A stretch of DNA of 64,000 nucleotides, from NCBI RefSeq assembly GCF_001426345.1, contig NZ_LMEM01000011.1:310001-374000 (forward strand), written 5' to 3'. A program made the translations under genes and the position numbers. This DNA comes from Devosia sp. Root436 (lineage in GTDB: Bacteria > Pseudomonadota > Alphaproteobacteria > Rhizobiales > Devosiaceae). The notes beneath the pieces are model-generated. The model was not told where the DNA came from, did not search any database, and worked only from the letters and a program-made list of their open reading frames with translations. This document shows positions 1-9,225 of this stretch, piece after piece. Position 1 is the first letter of the stretch; every line of letters begins with the position of its first letter.

Positions 1-67
1 GGAGGAAGCCGCCGGAGGTGACATAGTCGCGCGTCAGGTTGCGGACTTCGAGAACGGGTGTCGTCAT
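1..67 (-). CDS. dppF: Dipeptide ABC transporter ATP-binding protein DppF, N-terminal fragment
   Basis: Only the first 22 codons lie in the window; the gene continues past base 1. It opens with [15 protein letters not shown], the usual beta-strand start of an ABC ATPase. Its ATG overlaps the TGA of the dppD-like gene (ATGA), so the two are translationally coupled. By position it should be the second ATPase of the dipeptide importer. No Walker motif is visible in the fragment, so the assignment rests on context. Confidence 0.75.
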   Translation of the reverse strand, partial: MTTPVLEVRNLTRDYVTSGGFL

Positions 68-912
68 GCCGAGCCCCCCGGCGCCGGTTCGAACACGAAG
101 TCGGACACCGTCGGCAGGCGATCGCCCACCGCGTTTTCCGGCAGCGCCGAGAGCAGCGCGCGCGTGTAGTTGGATTTGGGGTTTTCGAACAGGGAGAGCA
201 CGTCGGCCTCCTCCATCTTGTGCCCCTTGTATTGCACGATCACCCGATCGGCCGTCTCAGCCACCACGCCCATGTCATGGGTGATCATGATCAGTCCCAT
301 GCCGGTATCGAGCTGGAGCTGCACCAGCAGGTCGAGGATCTGCTTCTGGATGGTCACGTCGAGCGCGGTGGTCGGCTCGTCGGCGATCAGCAGTTTCGGA
401 TGGCACGAAATCGCCATGGCGATCATCACGCGCTGGCACTGGCCGCCGCTCATCTGATGCGGGTAGGCGCCGAGCCGCTCCGCCCCGTCGGCAATGCCGA
501 CCAGGTTGAGCAGCTCCACGGCGCGGTCGCGCGCCGCGCGGCCATGCAGGCCCAGATGCTTGCCCAGCACTTCCTCGAGCTGGAAGCCCACGGTGAAGCA
601 GGGATTGAGGCTCGCCACCGGCTCCTGGAAGATCATGGCAATATCCTTGCCGATGATCTGCCGCTTGTCGCGCGGGCTCATCGTGAGCAGGTCGATGCCT
701 TCGAATTCCATCCTGTCGGCGGTAACGGTCGCGGTGGCGGGCAAGAGGCCCATCACCGCCAGCATGGCCACCGACTTGCCGGAACCGGATTCGCCGACAA
801 TGGCCAGCACTTCGCGATTGTCCACCGACACGTCGATGCCATCGACGGCCTTGAACAGGCCAACCGAGGTATCGAACGAGACGGTGAGATTGCGGATATC
901 AAGCAGGGGCAT
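64..912 (-). CDS. dppD: Dipeptide ABC transporter ATP-binding protein DppD
   Basis: A 282-residue ABC ATPase of the oligo/dipeptide (Dpp/Opp) class that powers uptake at the inner membrane. Walker A GESGSGKS lies near residues 38-45, the Q-loop is in MIFQEP, the signature is MSGGQ, and Walker B ends in [11 protein letters not shown]. These EP and TTALD variants are typical of Dpp/Opp ATPases. The C-terminus has the oligopeptide-ATPase extension but without an obvious Cys cluster. It lies between dppC and dppF in one minus-strand operon, with an ATGA overlap to dppF. The substrate cannot be read from this subunit. Confidence 0.9.
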   Translation of the reverse strand: MPLLDIRNLTVSFDTSVGLFKAVDGIDVSVDNREVLAIVGESGSGKSVAMLAVMGLLPATATVTADRMEFEGIDLLTMSPRDKRQIIGKDIAMIFQEPVASLNPCFTVGFQLEEVLGKHLGLHGRAARDRAVELLNLVGIADGAERLGAYPHQMSGGQCQRVMIAMAISCHPKLLIADEPTTALDVTIQKQILDLLVQLQLDTGMGLIMITHDMGVVAETADRVIVQYKGHKMEEADVLSLFENPKSNYTRALLSALPENAVGDRLPTVSDFVFEPAPGGSA

Positions 913-915
913 GGA

Positions 916-1818
916 TCAGCTCCTCTTGAGCTTGGGATCGAGGGCGTCGCGCAGGCCGTCGCCGATGAGGTTGATGGCCAGCACGGTGATGAGGATGGCC
1001 AGGCCCGGGAAGGTCACCACCCAGGGCGCCTTGAGGATGAATTCGCGCGCCGTGGCCAGCATGGTGCCCCATTCGGGGGTCGGCGGCTGGGCGCCCATGC
1101 CGAGAAAGCCGAGCGCCGCCGCATCGAGGATGGCGTTGGAAAAGCTCAGCGTCGCCTGCACGATGATGGGGCCCAGGCAATTGGGCAGGATGGTGATGAG
1201 CATGAGCCGGATATGGCTGGCGCCGGAGAGTTTGGCCGCCGTCACATATTCGCGGTTCTTCTCGGCCATGACGGCCGCCCGGACCAGCCGGGCAAAGTGC
1301 GGTTGCAGCACGATGGCGATGGCGATCATGGCATTGAACAGGCCGGGCCCGAGAATAGCCACCAGCACCAGCGCCAGCAGCAGCGACGGGAAGGCCAGGA
1401 TGATATCCATGACGCGCATGATCGCCACGTCGACCCAGCCGCGGAAATAGCCGGCCAGCACACCGAGAATGACGCCCACGAACAGGGCACCGATCACCAC
1501 GAAGAAGCCGATGAACAGCGAATAGCGCGCGCCGTGGATGAGGCGGCTGAGCATGTCGCGGCCGACCGGATCGGTGCCGAGGATGAAGCGTGGATCGCTG
1601 CCGGCCTCCCATATCGGAGGCTTGAGCAGGGCGTCGCGATACTGGATATCGGGCGAATAGGGCGCGATCAGCGGCGCGAAGATGGCCATGAGCACGAGCA
1701 GCGCGAAAACGGTCAGGCCGATGACGGCGCCGCGATTGACCGAGAAATAATACCAGAATTCGCGCAGGCCCGAGGCGGGCTTGCTGGCGGTGGCAACGGG
1801 TTCGGTGCTGGGAGCCAT
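916..1818 (-). CDS. dppC: Dipeptide ABC transporter permease DppC
   Basis: A 300-residue inner-membrane permease of the DppC/OppC family. There is one N-terminal membrane segment (after FSVNRGAVIG), the typical periplasmic loop with ILGTDPVGRDMLSRL, and a BPD_transp_1 core of about five helices. The EAA-type coupling motif that contacts the ATPase follows, and the protein ends in the family tail GDGLRDALDPKLK. I chose the ATG one base past the dppB stop; an in-frame ATG 12 codons upstream would overlap dppB. Cotranscribed with dppA, dppB and dppD. Confidence 0.9.
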   Translation of the reverse strand: MAPSTEPVATASKPASGLREFWYYFSVNRGAVIGLTVFALLVLMAIFAPLIAPYSPDIQYRDALLKPPIWEAGSDPRFILGTDPVGRDMLSRLIHGARYSLFIGFFVVIGALFVGVILGVLAGYFRGWVDVAIMRVMDIILAFPSLLLALVLVAILGPGLFNAMIAIAIVLQPHFARLVRAAVMAEKNREYVTAAKLSGASHIRLMLITILPNCLGPIIVQATLSFSNAILDAAALGFLGMGAQPPTPEWGTMLATAREFILKAPWVVTFPGLAILITVLAINLIGDGLRDALDPKLKRS

Positions 1819-1819
1819 G

Positions 1820-2827
1820 CTACTGTACCCGGATGCGTGGATTGATGAAGGCATAGAGCAGGTCGACAGCCAGGTTCACCGCCATGACGATGAGCGCGAT
1901 GATCAGCAGCCCCGATTGCACCACGACATAGTCGCGCTTGAAGATGGAATCGATCATCCACTTGCCGACGCCGGGCCAGGTGAAGATGGTCTCGGTGAGG
2001 ATGGCGCCGCCCATCAACAGCCCGACCTGCAGGCCGATGGTGGTGATGACAGGGATCAGCGCATTGCGCAGGGCATGGATATTGACCACCCGGCGCGGCG
2101 ACAGGCCCTTGGCGCGCGCGGTGCGCACATAGTCCTCGCCCAGCACTTCGAGCATGGCCGAGCGGGTCTGGCGCGCGATCACCGCCAGCGGAATGGTCCC
2201 CAGCACGATTGCTGGCAGGATGAGGTGCCGCAGGGCCGAAACGAAGGCGGGCCAGTTGCCATAGAGCAAGGTGTCGACAAGCATGAAGCCGGTGATCGGC
2301 CGCAGGAAGAAGGTCAGCGCGATCCGGCCCGAGACCGGCGTCCAGCCGAGATAGCCGGAAAAGAAGATGATGAGCAGCAGGCCCCACCAGAAGATGGGCA
2401 TGGAATAGCCTGTCAGCGCCACGCCCATCGTGGCCTGGTCGAACCAGGAGCCGCGCTTGACCGCGGCAAAGATGCCGGCGGGAATGCCGATGATCACGGC
2501 CAGGAACATGGCGGTAAGCGCCAGCTCGATCGTGGCCGGGAACAGGGTCAGGAATTCGGTGATGACCGGGCGCTTGGTGGCGAGCGAGATACCGAAATCG
2601 CCCTGCAGCACACTGCCCAGATAATCGAAATATTGCTGCCAGATCGGCAGGTTGTAGCCGAACTGCTCCTTGAGGATTTCATAGCGCTCGGGGGTCACGC
2701 CGTGCTGGCCGGCCATGGCGAGAATGGGGTCGCCCGGCAGCACGCGCACAAAGGCGAAGGCACAGATGGAAATGCCGATGACGGTCGGCACGATCAGCGC
2801 CAACCGGCGCAGCAGGTAGTTGAGCAT
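1820..2827 (-). CDS. dppB: Dipeptide ABC transporter permease DppB
   Basis: A 335-residue DppB/OppB-family permease starting MLNYLLRRLALIVPTVIG, the standard first helix of this family. FVRVLPGDP follows and the protein ends INPRIRVQ, also standard. The open frame runs 47 codons further upstream, but that part is Arg/Pro-rich and unlike the family, so the ATG at 2827 is preferred. It pairs with DppC to form the membrane channel. The gap to dppA upstream holds a stable hairpin, so dppA is probably expressed more strongly than the membrane genes. Confidence 0.9.
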   Translation of the reverse strand: MLNYLLRRLALIVPTVIGISICAFAFVRVLPGDPILAMAGQHGVTPERYEILKEQFGYNLPIWQQYFDYLGSVLQGDFGISLATKRPVITEFLTLFPATIELALTAMFLAVIIGIPAGIFAAVKRGSWFDQATMGVALTGYSMPIFWWGLLLIIFFSGYLGWTPVSGRIALTFFLRPITGFMLVDTLLYGNWPAFVSALRHLILPAIVLGTIPLAVIARQTRSAMLEVLGEDYVRTARAKGLSPRRVVNIHALRNALIPVITTIGLQVGLLMGGAILTETIFTWPGVGKWMIDSIFKRDYVVVQSGLLIIALIVMAVNLAVDLLYAFINPRIRVQ

Positions 2828-2979
2828 GTGCGGGTCTTTACCCTTGGCCACCCGGGCCGCCGCAGCGGACCGGATCGCAGACGTTTCCTGTGGCGGCGGA
2901 CTCTTGCCGGGCGCCGCTGACCGGCGCCTCGTGGTCCTGCTCTCGAATGGAGGCGCCTGACGCAGCACCTTAAAGAGGG

Positions 2980-3013
2980 GAGCCCCGTTCCGGTCCGGCC
3001 GGATCGAGGCTCC
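2980..3013 (-). terminator. Intercistronic hairpin between dppA and dppB
   Basis: Arms GGAGCC (2980-2985) and GGCTCC (3008-3013) are extended by CG/CG pairs and enclose a GC-rich loop. On the minus strand the hairpin is followed by CCTCTTTAAGG, a poor U-tract. It lies just downstream of the binding-protein gene, where such hairpins usually stabilise the 5' message or terminate part of the transcripts. Confidence 0.5.
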
Positions 3014-3039
3014 TGTTCGCTAGATGGGGGCGCCCAGGA

Positions 3040-4635
3040 TTACTCCTGGATATCCACGCCCTTGAAGATGTGGCTGCCGAGCGGGCTCATATGGTAGTTG
3101 AGCACGGTCTTCTTCATCGGCATGAACACGCGGCTGTGGGCCAGGGTGATCGCCGGTTCCTCGGCCTTGAAGATTTCCTGGGCCTTGGTGTAGAGCGCGG
3201 TGCGCTCGGCCGGGTCGGAAATCGCCTTGGCGTCCTGGATGGCAGCCTCGAAGTCTTCGTTGCACCAGCTCGAATAGTTGCTCACACCAATGGCCGAGCA
3301 CGAGAACAGGGTGGCAAAGAAGTTATCCGGATCGCCATTGTCGCCGGTCCAGCCGATCATGAACGGGCCCTTGCGGTCGGGCTGCTTGCCGCGCTCGCGA
3401 TATTCGGTCCATTCGTAGGTCACGATGTTGGCGGTGACGCCGACAGCGGCCCAGTCAGCCTGGATGAGTTCGGCAACGCGCTGGCCGTTCGGATTGTACG
3501 GACGCGACACGGGAATCGCCCAGAGGTCGGTGGTCAGGTCGGTCACGCCGGCGGCAGCCAGCATTTCCTTGGCCTTTTCCGGATCGTAGACATCGGCCGG
3601 GGTGGCTTCGTCATAGGACCACATGGTCGGCGGGATCAGGTTCTTGGCGTCCTGGCCGGCACCCTGGTACACGGCCTCGATGATGGCGGACTTGTCGATC
3701 GCCATGGTCAGGGCCTTGCGCACGTCCGGATTGTCGAACGGCGGCTCGGTGGTGTTGTACGAGATATAGCCGATGTTCAGGCCCTCGGATTCCATCACGT
3801 TGAGGTTGTCATCGGCCTTGAGGGTCTCGATGTCAGCCGGAGCCGGGTAGGGCATGATATCGCATTCACCGGCCAGCAGGCGCTGGGCGCGCACCGAAGC
3901 GTCGGTGGTGATGGCGAAGATCAGGTCGTCGATCGGCTGCTTGCCATCCCAGTAATCGGGGAAGGCGGCATAGCGGATGACGGTATCGAGCTGGTAGTCG
4001 ACGAACTGGAACGGACCGGTGCCGACGGGCTGCGTCGAGAAGGCAGCCATGTCGCCCGAGGCCTCGAGCTGGTCGGCATATTCCTTGGACACGATCGATG
4101 CGAACTGCATCGCCAGGTTCGCCAGCATCGGCGAATTGGGCTCGGTCAGGGTGAACTTGACGGTCAGGTCATCGATCTTCTCGATCGAAGCGAGATACTT
4201 GGGCATGTCCATGCCCTGGAAATAGTCCCAGGTCATGCCTTCGAGATAGGCGTGCCACGGATTGTCTTCCTTCCACTGGCGCTCGAACGAGAAGATCACG
4301 TCGTCGGCGTTCATGTCGCGGGTGGGGGTGAAGTAGGGCTCGGTGTGGAACTTGACGCCGGGACGCAGGTGGAACGTGTATTCCAGGCCGTCCTCGGAGA
4401 TGTCCCAGCTTTCTGCCATGGACGGGATGACTTCGGTGGTGCCGGGGGCGAATTCGACCAGGCGCTCATAGATGGTATGGGCCGAAGCGTCGAAGTCGTT
4501 GCCGCCCGTGGTCGGGCCGGGATCGAAGTGGGCCGGCGAGGCTTCCGAGCAGTAAATCAGTTGCTTGGCCTGGGCCGCGCCAGCGGCGAGCGCCAGAATG
4601 GCCGTCGCCGCCAGCAGCGTTTTCATCAATTTCAT
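3040..4635 (-). CDS. dppA: Dipeptide ABC transporter periplasmic substrate-binding protein DppA
   Basis: A 531-residue SBP family 5 protein with a cleavable signal peptide (MKLMKTLLAATAILALAAGAAQA, cut near residue 23). The mature start KQLIYCSEASPAHFDP closely matches the E. coli DppA start, and PVGTGPF is the family hallmark. It captures dipeptides or similar small peptides (possibly haem or amino-levulinate, as known for DppA) in the periplasm and delivers them to DppBCDF. It is the first gene of the operon, with a GGGAG ribosome site before the ATG. Dpp family is firm, the exact ligand is inferred. Confidence 0.9.
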   Translation of the reverse strand: MKLMKTLLAATAILALAAGAAQAKQLIYCSEASPAHFDPGPTTGGNDFDASAHTIYERLVEFAPGTTEVIPSMAESWDISEDGLEYTFHLRPGVKFHTEPYFTPTRDMNADDVIFSFERQWKEDNPWHAYLEGMTWDYFQGMDMPKYLASIEKIDDLTVKFTLTEPNSPMLANLAMQFASIVSKEYADQLEASGDMAAFSTQPVGTGPFQFVDYQLDTVIRYAAFPDYWDGKQPIDDLIFAITTDASVRAQRLLAGECDIMPYPAPADIETLKADDNLNVMESEGLNIGYISYNTTEPPFDNPDVRKALTMAIDKSAIIEAVYQGAGQDAKNLIPPTMWSYDEATPADVYDPEKAKEMLAAAGVTDLTTDLWAIPVSRPYNPNGQRVAELIQADWAAVGVTANIVTYEWTEYRERGKQPDRKGPFMIGWTGDNGDPDNFFATLFSCSAIGVSNYSSWCNEDFEAAIQDAKAISDPAERTALYTKAQEIFKAEEPAITLAHSRVFMPMKKTVLNYHMSPLGSHIFKGVDIQE

Positions 4636-4732
4636 GATTGTTGTCTCCCGAAACTATTATGCGCACCCGGCTTGCCAACCGGGGCTTGGGCGTCAACAAA
4701 GCCTAGAATCCATGGGAGCGCAAGCAGGCAGT

Positions 4733-4748
4733 TTGACCATTTGGTCAA
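4733..4748. promoter_or_regulatory. Perfect inverted repeat in the dppA/VOC divergent promoter region
   Basis: Arms TTGACCA and TGGTCAA are separated by TT. The site lies about 100 bases upstream of dppA and 115 upstream of the plus-strand VOC gene. Its size and symmetry fit a dimeric repressor such as a GntR protein, but no such regulator gene is adjacent. Candidate operator only. Confidence 0.35.
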
Positions 4749-4861
4749 TCTGATGACAGCCAGAACGTCCTTCCACAGGATTGGACGGTTTTGGAACGAA
4801 CCGTTCGGTGGACCCCATGGTGGCTTGACCCGCCCATGCCGCTGGTGATCCATGGTCTCCC

Positions 4862-5254
4862 ATGAGCCAATCCATCGCCACCGTCTCCCTGCTCGTCGCC
4901 GACTATGACGAGGCCATCACATTCTATTGCGATACGCTGGGTTTTGACCTGGTGACCGATACCGACCTCGGGGGCGGCAAGCGCTGGGTGGTGGTGGCCC
5001 CGCCAGGCCGCACCGGCGCACAATTGCTGCTGGCCCGTGCCGATGGCGAAAGCCAGCGCGCCGCCATCGGCAATCAGGGCGGCGGCCGGGTGATGTTCTT
5101 CCTCGAGACCGGCAATTTCGCGCGGGATCACGCCGCCATGATCGAACGCGGCGTCAAATTCATCGAAGAGCCGCGCCATGAGGCCTATGGTTCGGTCGCC
5201 GTCTTCATCGATCTCTATGGAAACAAATGGGACTTCATCCAGCCCAGCCGCTGA
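4862..5254 (+). CDS. VOC family protein (glyoxalase/bleomycin-resistance fold)
   Basis: A 130-residue single-module vicinal-oxygen-chelate protein. It starts with a beta-alpha-beta unit (SIATVSLLVADYDEAITFYCDTLGF), then WVVVAPPG, and ends with YGNKWDFIQPS. The terminal metal Glu expected in IELIE-type ends is replaced by aspartate in WDFIQ. Such proteins are lyases, dioxygenases or resistance proteins, and no substrate can be assigned. Its TGA overlaps the ATG of the next gene (TGATG), so the two are translationally coupled. Confidence 0.8.
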   Translation: MSQSIATVSLLVADYDEAITFYCDTLGFDLVTDTDLGGGKRWVVVAPPGRTGAQLLLARADGESQRAAIGNQGGGRVMFFLETGNFARDHAAMIERGVKFIEEPRHEAYGSVAVFIDLYGNKWDFIQPSR

Positions 5255-5940
5255 TGCTGGCTTTGCTGCTCGCCACGCCGGCCAGCGCGCAGGAGGCCGG
5301 CTGGCACTATTCGCCGCTGCCGGGCGAGGGCGATCGCGCCACGCTGGGCTGCGCCCTCGACTCGACGCCCCAGATCTATGCCTGCCTCGCCGTGCGCTGC
5401 GAGGACGATTTCACCACCGGCATCCATATCCATACCAGCCGGTCCGGTGGCGATGCCGGGCGCTGGGCCATCACCGTCGACAAGGAAACCCGCTCCTTCG
5501 ACGCCGAGGCGGCCATGCCTTACGGCGCTCGGCTGGTCGGGGATTTTTCCTGGGTACTCTATAATCTCGCCAATGGCGCCGTCGCCTATCTGGCGCCCGA
5601 GGATGGCTCGGACATGCCGGCCAACCACATTCCGCTCGATGGCTCGCTCTATGCCATCAACGCCGCCCTCGCCTACTGCGCGCCGCGCGTTCCGGTCGAG
5701 CCGAAGCCGGACAGTAGGGGTGCCACGCAATCGTGGTTCGAGGGTCGCTACGCTCCCGCCTCACCACGAGGGCGTGCCGCAATGCCTACCACTCAAATTC
5801 CGGCCCGTTCTCCCGCGCGCCCATCAGGAACACATCGCTCATCAGCCGCAGCGGGGCGGCATCGACGTCGCTTTCGTGGCGTTCCAGCAGCCCGGCGAAA
5901 TGCTCGTACATGGCGGCATATTCGCCGTCGCCATGCTTGA
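5254..5940 (+). CDS. Secreted protein of unknown function with a repeat-derived C-terminal tail
   Basis: I place the start at 5254, where ATG overlaps the VOC stop; this gives a clean signal peptide (MLALLLATPASAQ). Residues about 14-155 look like a real globular domain with four cysteines (GCALD, YACLAVRC, AYCAP). I do not recognise the family. From about base 5715 the frame enters a Rhizobiales-type intergenic repeat and then antisense to the dehydrogenase gene, giving a low-complexity Arg/Ser/Pro tail. The original stop was probably near 5715 and the last 75 or so residues are likely not native. Confidence 0.6.
   Translation: MLALLLATPASAQEAGWHYSPLPGEGDRATLGCALDSTPQIYACLAVRCEDDFTTGIHIHTSRSGGDAGRWAITVDKETRSFDAEAAMPYGARLVGDFSWVLYNLANGAVAYLAPEDGSDMPANHIPLDGSLYAINAALAYCAPRVPVEPKPDSRGATQSWFEGRYAPASPRGRAAMPTTQIPARSPARPSGTHRSSAAAGRHRRRFRGVPAARRNARTWRHIRRRHA
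5729..5782. repeat. Hairpin-forming intergenic repeat
   Basis: Imperfect dyad with outer arms TCGTGG and CCACGA and an inner GGG/CCC pairing around TCGCTACGCT. This resembles the short palindromic repeats scattered between genes in Rhizobiales. It lies between two converging genes and may act as a terminator. It overlaps the end of the secreted-protein frame. Confidence 0.5.
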
Positions 5941-6724
5941 GCACCAGTTCGTCATTGATGGTGAGCGAACGCCCGCCGCCCTCGAGCTTGATGACATCGC
6001 CAGCCCCGGTCTCGACCCTTATGGTCCAGATCTCGCCGCTCTCCTCAAGCCAGTTGAAGCCCGCCGACAGCCGGGGCTGATGCAACTGCCCCGACTTGAA
6101 GACGATCTCGACATCGACGGGGGTTTGCCGGTTTGAAGGGAAGGTCAGCGTGGAGCGCTCGACGAAAACCGGGAAGGGCATGATCTTGGTGAAGATTGAG
6201 AGCGCATTGATGCCCGGATCGCAGACGCCGAAGCCGCCCGGCTCCCACACCCAGTCCTGGCCGGGATGCCATTTGCGCACGCTTTCGCGCCAGTCGATGC
6301 GCACCGACCGGACGCCGTCCTGGGCAAGGATCTCCCTGGTGCGGTCCACCGCCGGATTCCATTGGCTGTGCCAGGTCTGGTAGAGGACGCGATCAAGGCG
6401 CCGCGCATGGGCGATCAGGTCGTCCAGTTCGGAAATGGTGGTGGTGGGGGGCTTTTCCATCATCACATCCTTGCCGGCGTCGAGCGCCTCGCGGACATAT
6501 TGATGGCGAATGCCGGGCGGGGTGCAGATCGAAACCAGCGACACGTCAGGCAGCGCGGCGTAGAGCTCGGCCGGGCTGCGGAAGGCCGGCAGGCCGTTGT
6601 GGCTCAAGCCACGGGTCGAGACGGTCGCCGCCAGTTCGAAATCATCGGATGCGTCGATGACCGGCAGGTGCTGGTCCTGCGCGATCTTGCCCACGCCGAT
6701 GACGGCGATCCTGCGTCTGGCCAT
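5786..6724 (-). CDS. D-galactose/L-arabinose 1-dehydrogenase-like protein (Gfo/Idh/MocA family)
   Basis: A 312-residue NAD(P)-dependent oxidoreductase. The Rossmann start RRIAVIGVGKIAQDQHLP, the EKPPTTT motif (catalytic Lys) and the segment HPGQDWVWEPGG followed by DPGINAL match, from memory, Azospirillum L-arabinose 1-dehydrogenase and Pseudomonas galactose 1-dehydrogenase. The reaction would be oxidation of the sugar to its lactone in the cytoplasm. The open frame extends 65 codons upstream, but that part is Arg-rich non-family sequence, so the ATG at 6724 is used. It could feed on arabinose released by the GH127 system at 35196. Confidence 0.8.
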   Translation of the reverse strand: MARRRIAVIGVGKIAQDQHLPVIDASDDFELAATVSTRGLSHNGLPAFRSPAELYAALPDVSLVSICTPPGIRHQYVREALDAGKDVMMEKPPTTTISELDDLIAHARRLDRVLYQTWHSQWNPAVDRTREILAQDGVRSVRIDWRESVRKWHPGQDWVWEPGGFGVCDPGINALSIFTKIMPFPVFVERSTLTFPSNRQTPVDVEIVFKSGQLHQPRLSAGFNWLEESGEIWTIRVETGAGDVIKLEGGGRSLTINDELVLKHGDGEYAAMYEHFAGLLERHESDVDAAPLRLMSDVFLMGARENGPEFEW

Positions 6725-6797
6725 AAGGCGGCTCCTTCCCGAAAGTCGGGCGTATAGAACAGAGCCACCCCCACTCTGCCAAGGGGCAATTGTATGA

Positions 6798-7145
6798 TTA
6801 TTTTGGCGGCTGCCAGAGCTCGATCTGGTTGCCCTCCGGGTCATGCAGGCGACAGAACCGGCCGGTCTCGGGCGTGTCCCACTCCTCCGGCCGGGTTTCG
6901 GTGGCAATCCCCGCCGCATTGAGCTGGCGCATCATCCCGTCGAGATCATCGACGCGGAAGTTGATCATCCATTGCTTGTCCGCGGGAAAATACTCGCTCG
7001 TCTGCTTGAATGGCGCGAAGACCGTGAGGCCCTGTTCCTGCTGCCATAGCTCGGTAATGCCGAGATGCTTCTCATACCAGGCGGCCAGGGCCTTGGTATC
7101 GCGGGAGCGGAAAAAGATGCCCCCGATGCCCAATACTTTTGCCAT
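6798..7145 (-). CDS. VOC family protein
   Basis: A 115-residue single-module VOC protein unrelated in detail to the one at 4862. It starts KVLGIGGIFFRSRDTKALAAWYEKHLG and ends DPEGNQIELWQPP, where the Glu of IELW is the usual metal ligand. It lies 12 bases downstream of the glycerate kinase gene on the same strand, so it is probably cotranscribed. Possible roles are a glyoxalase-like or resistance protein; no substrate can be assigned. Confidence 0.85.
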   Translation of the reverse strand: MAKVLGIGGIFFRSRDTKALAAWYEKHLGITELWQQEQGLTVFAPFKQTSEYFPADKQWMINFRVDDLDGMMRQLNAAGIATETRPEEWDTPETGRFCRLHDPEGNQIELWQPPK

Positions 7146-7157
7146 TCTTCGCTGTCC

Positions 7158-8414
7158 TCACTGGATGAGTATCGCCCGGAAGTCATTGACATTGGTGCCG
7201 GTCGGCCCGGTCACCAGCAGGTCGCCGATGGCGTTGAAGGCGCCCCAGGCGTCGTTGCCCGCCAAAGCCGCCAGCGGGTCGATCCTCGCCTTGCGCAGGC
7301 GCGTCGCGGTGCTGCCGTCGGCAAAGGCGCCGGCATTGTCCTCGGAGCCATCGATGCCGTCGGTATCGGCCGCCAGCGCGGAAATGCCGTCCACGCCGTC
7401 AATGGCGATGGCGAGGGCGAGCAGGAATTCGGCATTGCGGCCACCCCTGCCGCCCTTGCCGCGCAGGGTCACCGTGGTTTCCCCGCCCGAGAGCAGCACA
7501 ACGGGCTTGTTGAACGGCCGGTTGCGCTGGGCGATTTCACGCGCCATGGCCGCATGCACCTGCGCCACGTCGCGCGATTCCCCCTCGATGGAATCGGAAA
7601 GAATGGCGGCTTCGATCCCCTGGCTTCGCGCCAGCTCCGCCGCCGCTTCCAGCGACAGGGCGGCCGAGGCAATGGTGCGCACACTGTTGCGGGCGAAGAC
7701 GGCGTCACCCGGCATCGGTGCCAGGTTGTCGGTGCCGGCCAGCAACGCATGGGCATGGGGTGGCAGTTCCAGCCGGTAGAGCCCGGCATATTTGCGCGCC
7801 AGTTCGCGCGAACCGGAAAGCGGAATGGTCGGCCCCGAGGCCACCAAAGCCGGATCGTCACCCGGCACGTCGGACACGATCAGACTCGCCACGCGCGCGG
7901 GAGCGCAATGGGCCGCCAGCCGCCCGCCCTTGATGGTCGAAAACTGGTTGCGAATGAGGTTCATCACCGAAATGGGAGCGCCCGAGGCCAGCAGCGTCCG
8001 ATTGATCGCTTGTTCGTCGTCGAAAGTCAGCCCCGGCGCCGGTGCCGGCAGCAAGGCCGAGCCGCCGCCCGAGATCAGCGCCACGACCAGGTCGTCTGGC
8101 CCAAGCCCCGAGACGGTTTCCAGCATGCGCCGCGCCGCGAGGAACCCCGCCTCGTCGGGCACCGGATGGGCCGCCTCGACAATCTCGATCCGCTCGCAAG
8201 CCTCGGCATAGCCGTAGCGCGTCACCACCAGCCCGGTGAGCGGCCCGTCCCAGGCCTCTTCGAAAGCCCGCGCCATCTGGGCGGAGGCCTTGCCGGCGCC
8301 GATGACCACGGTGCGGCCAACCGGCTTTTCCGGTAGGTGCCGGCGTATGGCCAAGGCCGGTTGTGCCTGCGCCACGGCTCGGCGGAACATCTGTTCGAGC
8401 AGGTCGCGGTCCAA
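7158..8414 (-). CDS. Glycerate 2-kinase (type II, MOFRL-domain)
   Basis: A 418-residue cytoplasmic kinase of the GckA/TtuD family. The N-terminal DUF4147 domain includes [24 protein letters not shown] and IKGGRLA. The C-terminal MOFRL domain has LSGGETTV and the metal site [14 protein letters not shown]. It phosphorylates D-glycerate, linking glyoxylate, serine and tartrate metabolism to glycolysis; older annotations call it hydroxypyruvate reductase. The start is a TTG with GGGAGAGA seven bases ahead. It is divergent from the phosphonate genes. Confidence 0.9.
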   Translation of the reverse strand: MDRDLLEQMFRRAVAQAQPALAIRRHLPEKPVGRTVVIGAGKASAQMARAFEEAWDGPLTGLVVTRYGYAEACERIEIVEAAHPVPDEAGFLAARRMLETVSGLGPDDLVVALISGGGSALLPAPAPGLTFDDEQAINRTLLASGAPISVMNLIRNQFSTIKGGRLAAHCAPARVASLIVSDVPGDDPALVASGPTIPLSGSRELARKYAGLYRLELPPHAHALLAGTDNLAPMPGDAVFARNSVRTIASAALSLEAAAELARSQGIEAAILSDSIEGESRDVAQVHAAMAREIAQRNRPFNKPVVLLSGGETTVTLRGKGGRGGRNAEFLLALAIAIDGVDGISALAADTDGIDGSEDNAGAFADGSTATRLRKARIDPLAALAGNDAWGAFNAIGDLLVTGPTGTNVNDFRAILIQ

Positions 8415-8529
8415 AAGTCTCTCCCGGCTTGCGATTCGGTGCGGGCAAGGGTAGCCAGCAATGGGTTGCGTGGACAGTTGTCAAACAGGCGACACAGAGT
8501 CCGAATAGCGGGCTGGTCAAGGAGTTCCG

Positions 8530-9225
8530 ATGACAGAACGATTCGCGATCTATTTTGCCCCCGCCGCCACCAGCAATCTGTGGGAGCGGGCCGCCACCTG
8601 GCTGGGGCGCGACGCCAGCGACGGCACACTGTTCGACGGCCCGGTGGCCGGCATAGACCGCGACCGGCTGCTCAACCTCACCCAGTCGGCCAACCGCTAC
8701 GGCTTCCATGCCACGCTCAAGGCGCCGATGGCGCTGGTCGACGGCGCCAGCGAAGCCGATCTGCGCGCTGCCCTCGCCGAATTCGCGCCCCGGCACCGGC
8801 CCCTCGATCTCGGCCGGCTCAAGCTCGCCTCATTGCAGGGCTTTCTTGCCCTGATGGTCGATGGCGACAACGAAAGCCTGCAGGATTTCGCTGCTCATGT
8901 GGTCGAGGATTTCGATCCCCTGCGCGCGCCGATGAGCGTCAGGGATCGCTCCGCCCGTGCCGGCAAGGGGCTCAGCGAGCGGCAGATCGAGCTGCTCGAC
9001 GCCTATGGCTATCCTTATGTCTTCGAGGAATTCCGCTTCCACATGACGCTGACCGACCGGCTGGAGGAAGCCGACGCGCGGGATATCGCGACGGCCGCCG
9101 CCACCTGGTTCGGCCCGGTGCTGGAGGAACCTGTCCTGCTCGACCGGCTATCGCTGTTCCACGAGCAGGAGGCCGGCAAGCCCTTCCGCCGCATCGGCGA
9201 TTTCAAGCTGGGAGAAGCCGCCTGA
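8530..9225 (+). CDS. DUF1045 phosphonate-metabolism protein (2H phosphoesterase-like)
   Basis: A 231-residue DUF1045 protein. It carries two H-x-T/S motifs, FHATLKAP (about residue 58) and FHMTLTD (about residue 170), which are the hallmark of 2H phosphoesterases. Proteins of this type accompany phnM and phnN in many alphaproteobacteria, probably acting on a cyclic phosphate or ribosyl phosphate intermediate. First gene of a tight three-gene operon; its TGA abuts the phnM ATG. Confidence 0.85.
   Translation: MTERFAIYFAPAATSNLWERAATWLGRDASDGTLFDGPVAGIDRDRLLNLTQSANRYGFHATLKAPMALVDGASEADLRAALAEFAPRHRPLDLGRLKLASLQGFLALMVDGDNESLQDFAAHVVEDFDPLRAPMSVRDRSARAGKGLSERQIELLDAYGYPYVFEEFRFHMTLTDRLEEADARDIATAAATWFGPVLEEPVLLDRLSLFHEQEAGKPFRRIGDFKLGEAA

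Noticed and set aside
58..1845. A 595-codon plus-strand frame and similar long frames opposite other genes
   Set aside because: Composition is His/Gly/Asp-rich and each lies exactly antisense to a well-supported gene; a usual effect of high GC content.
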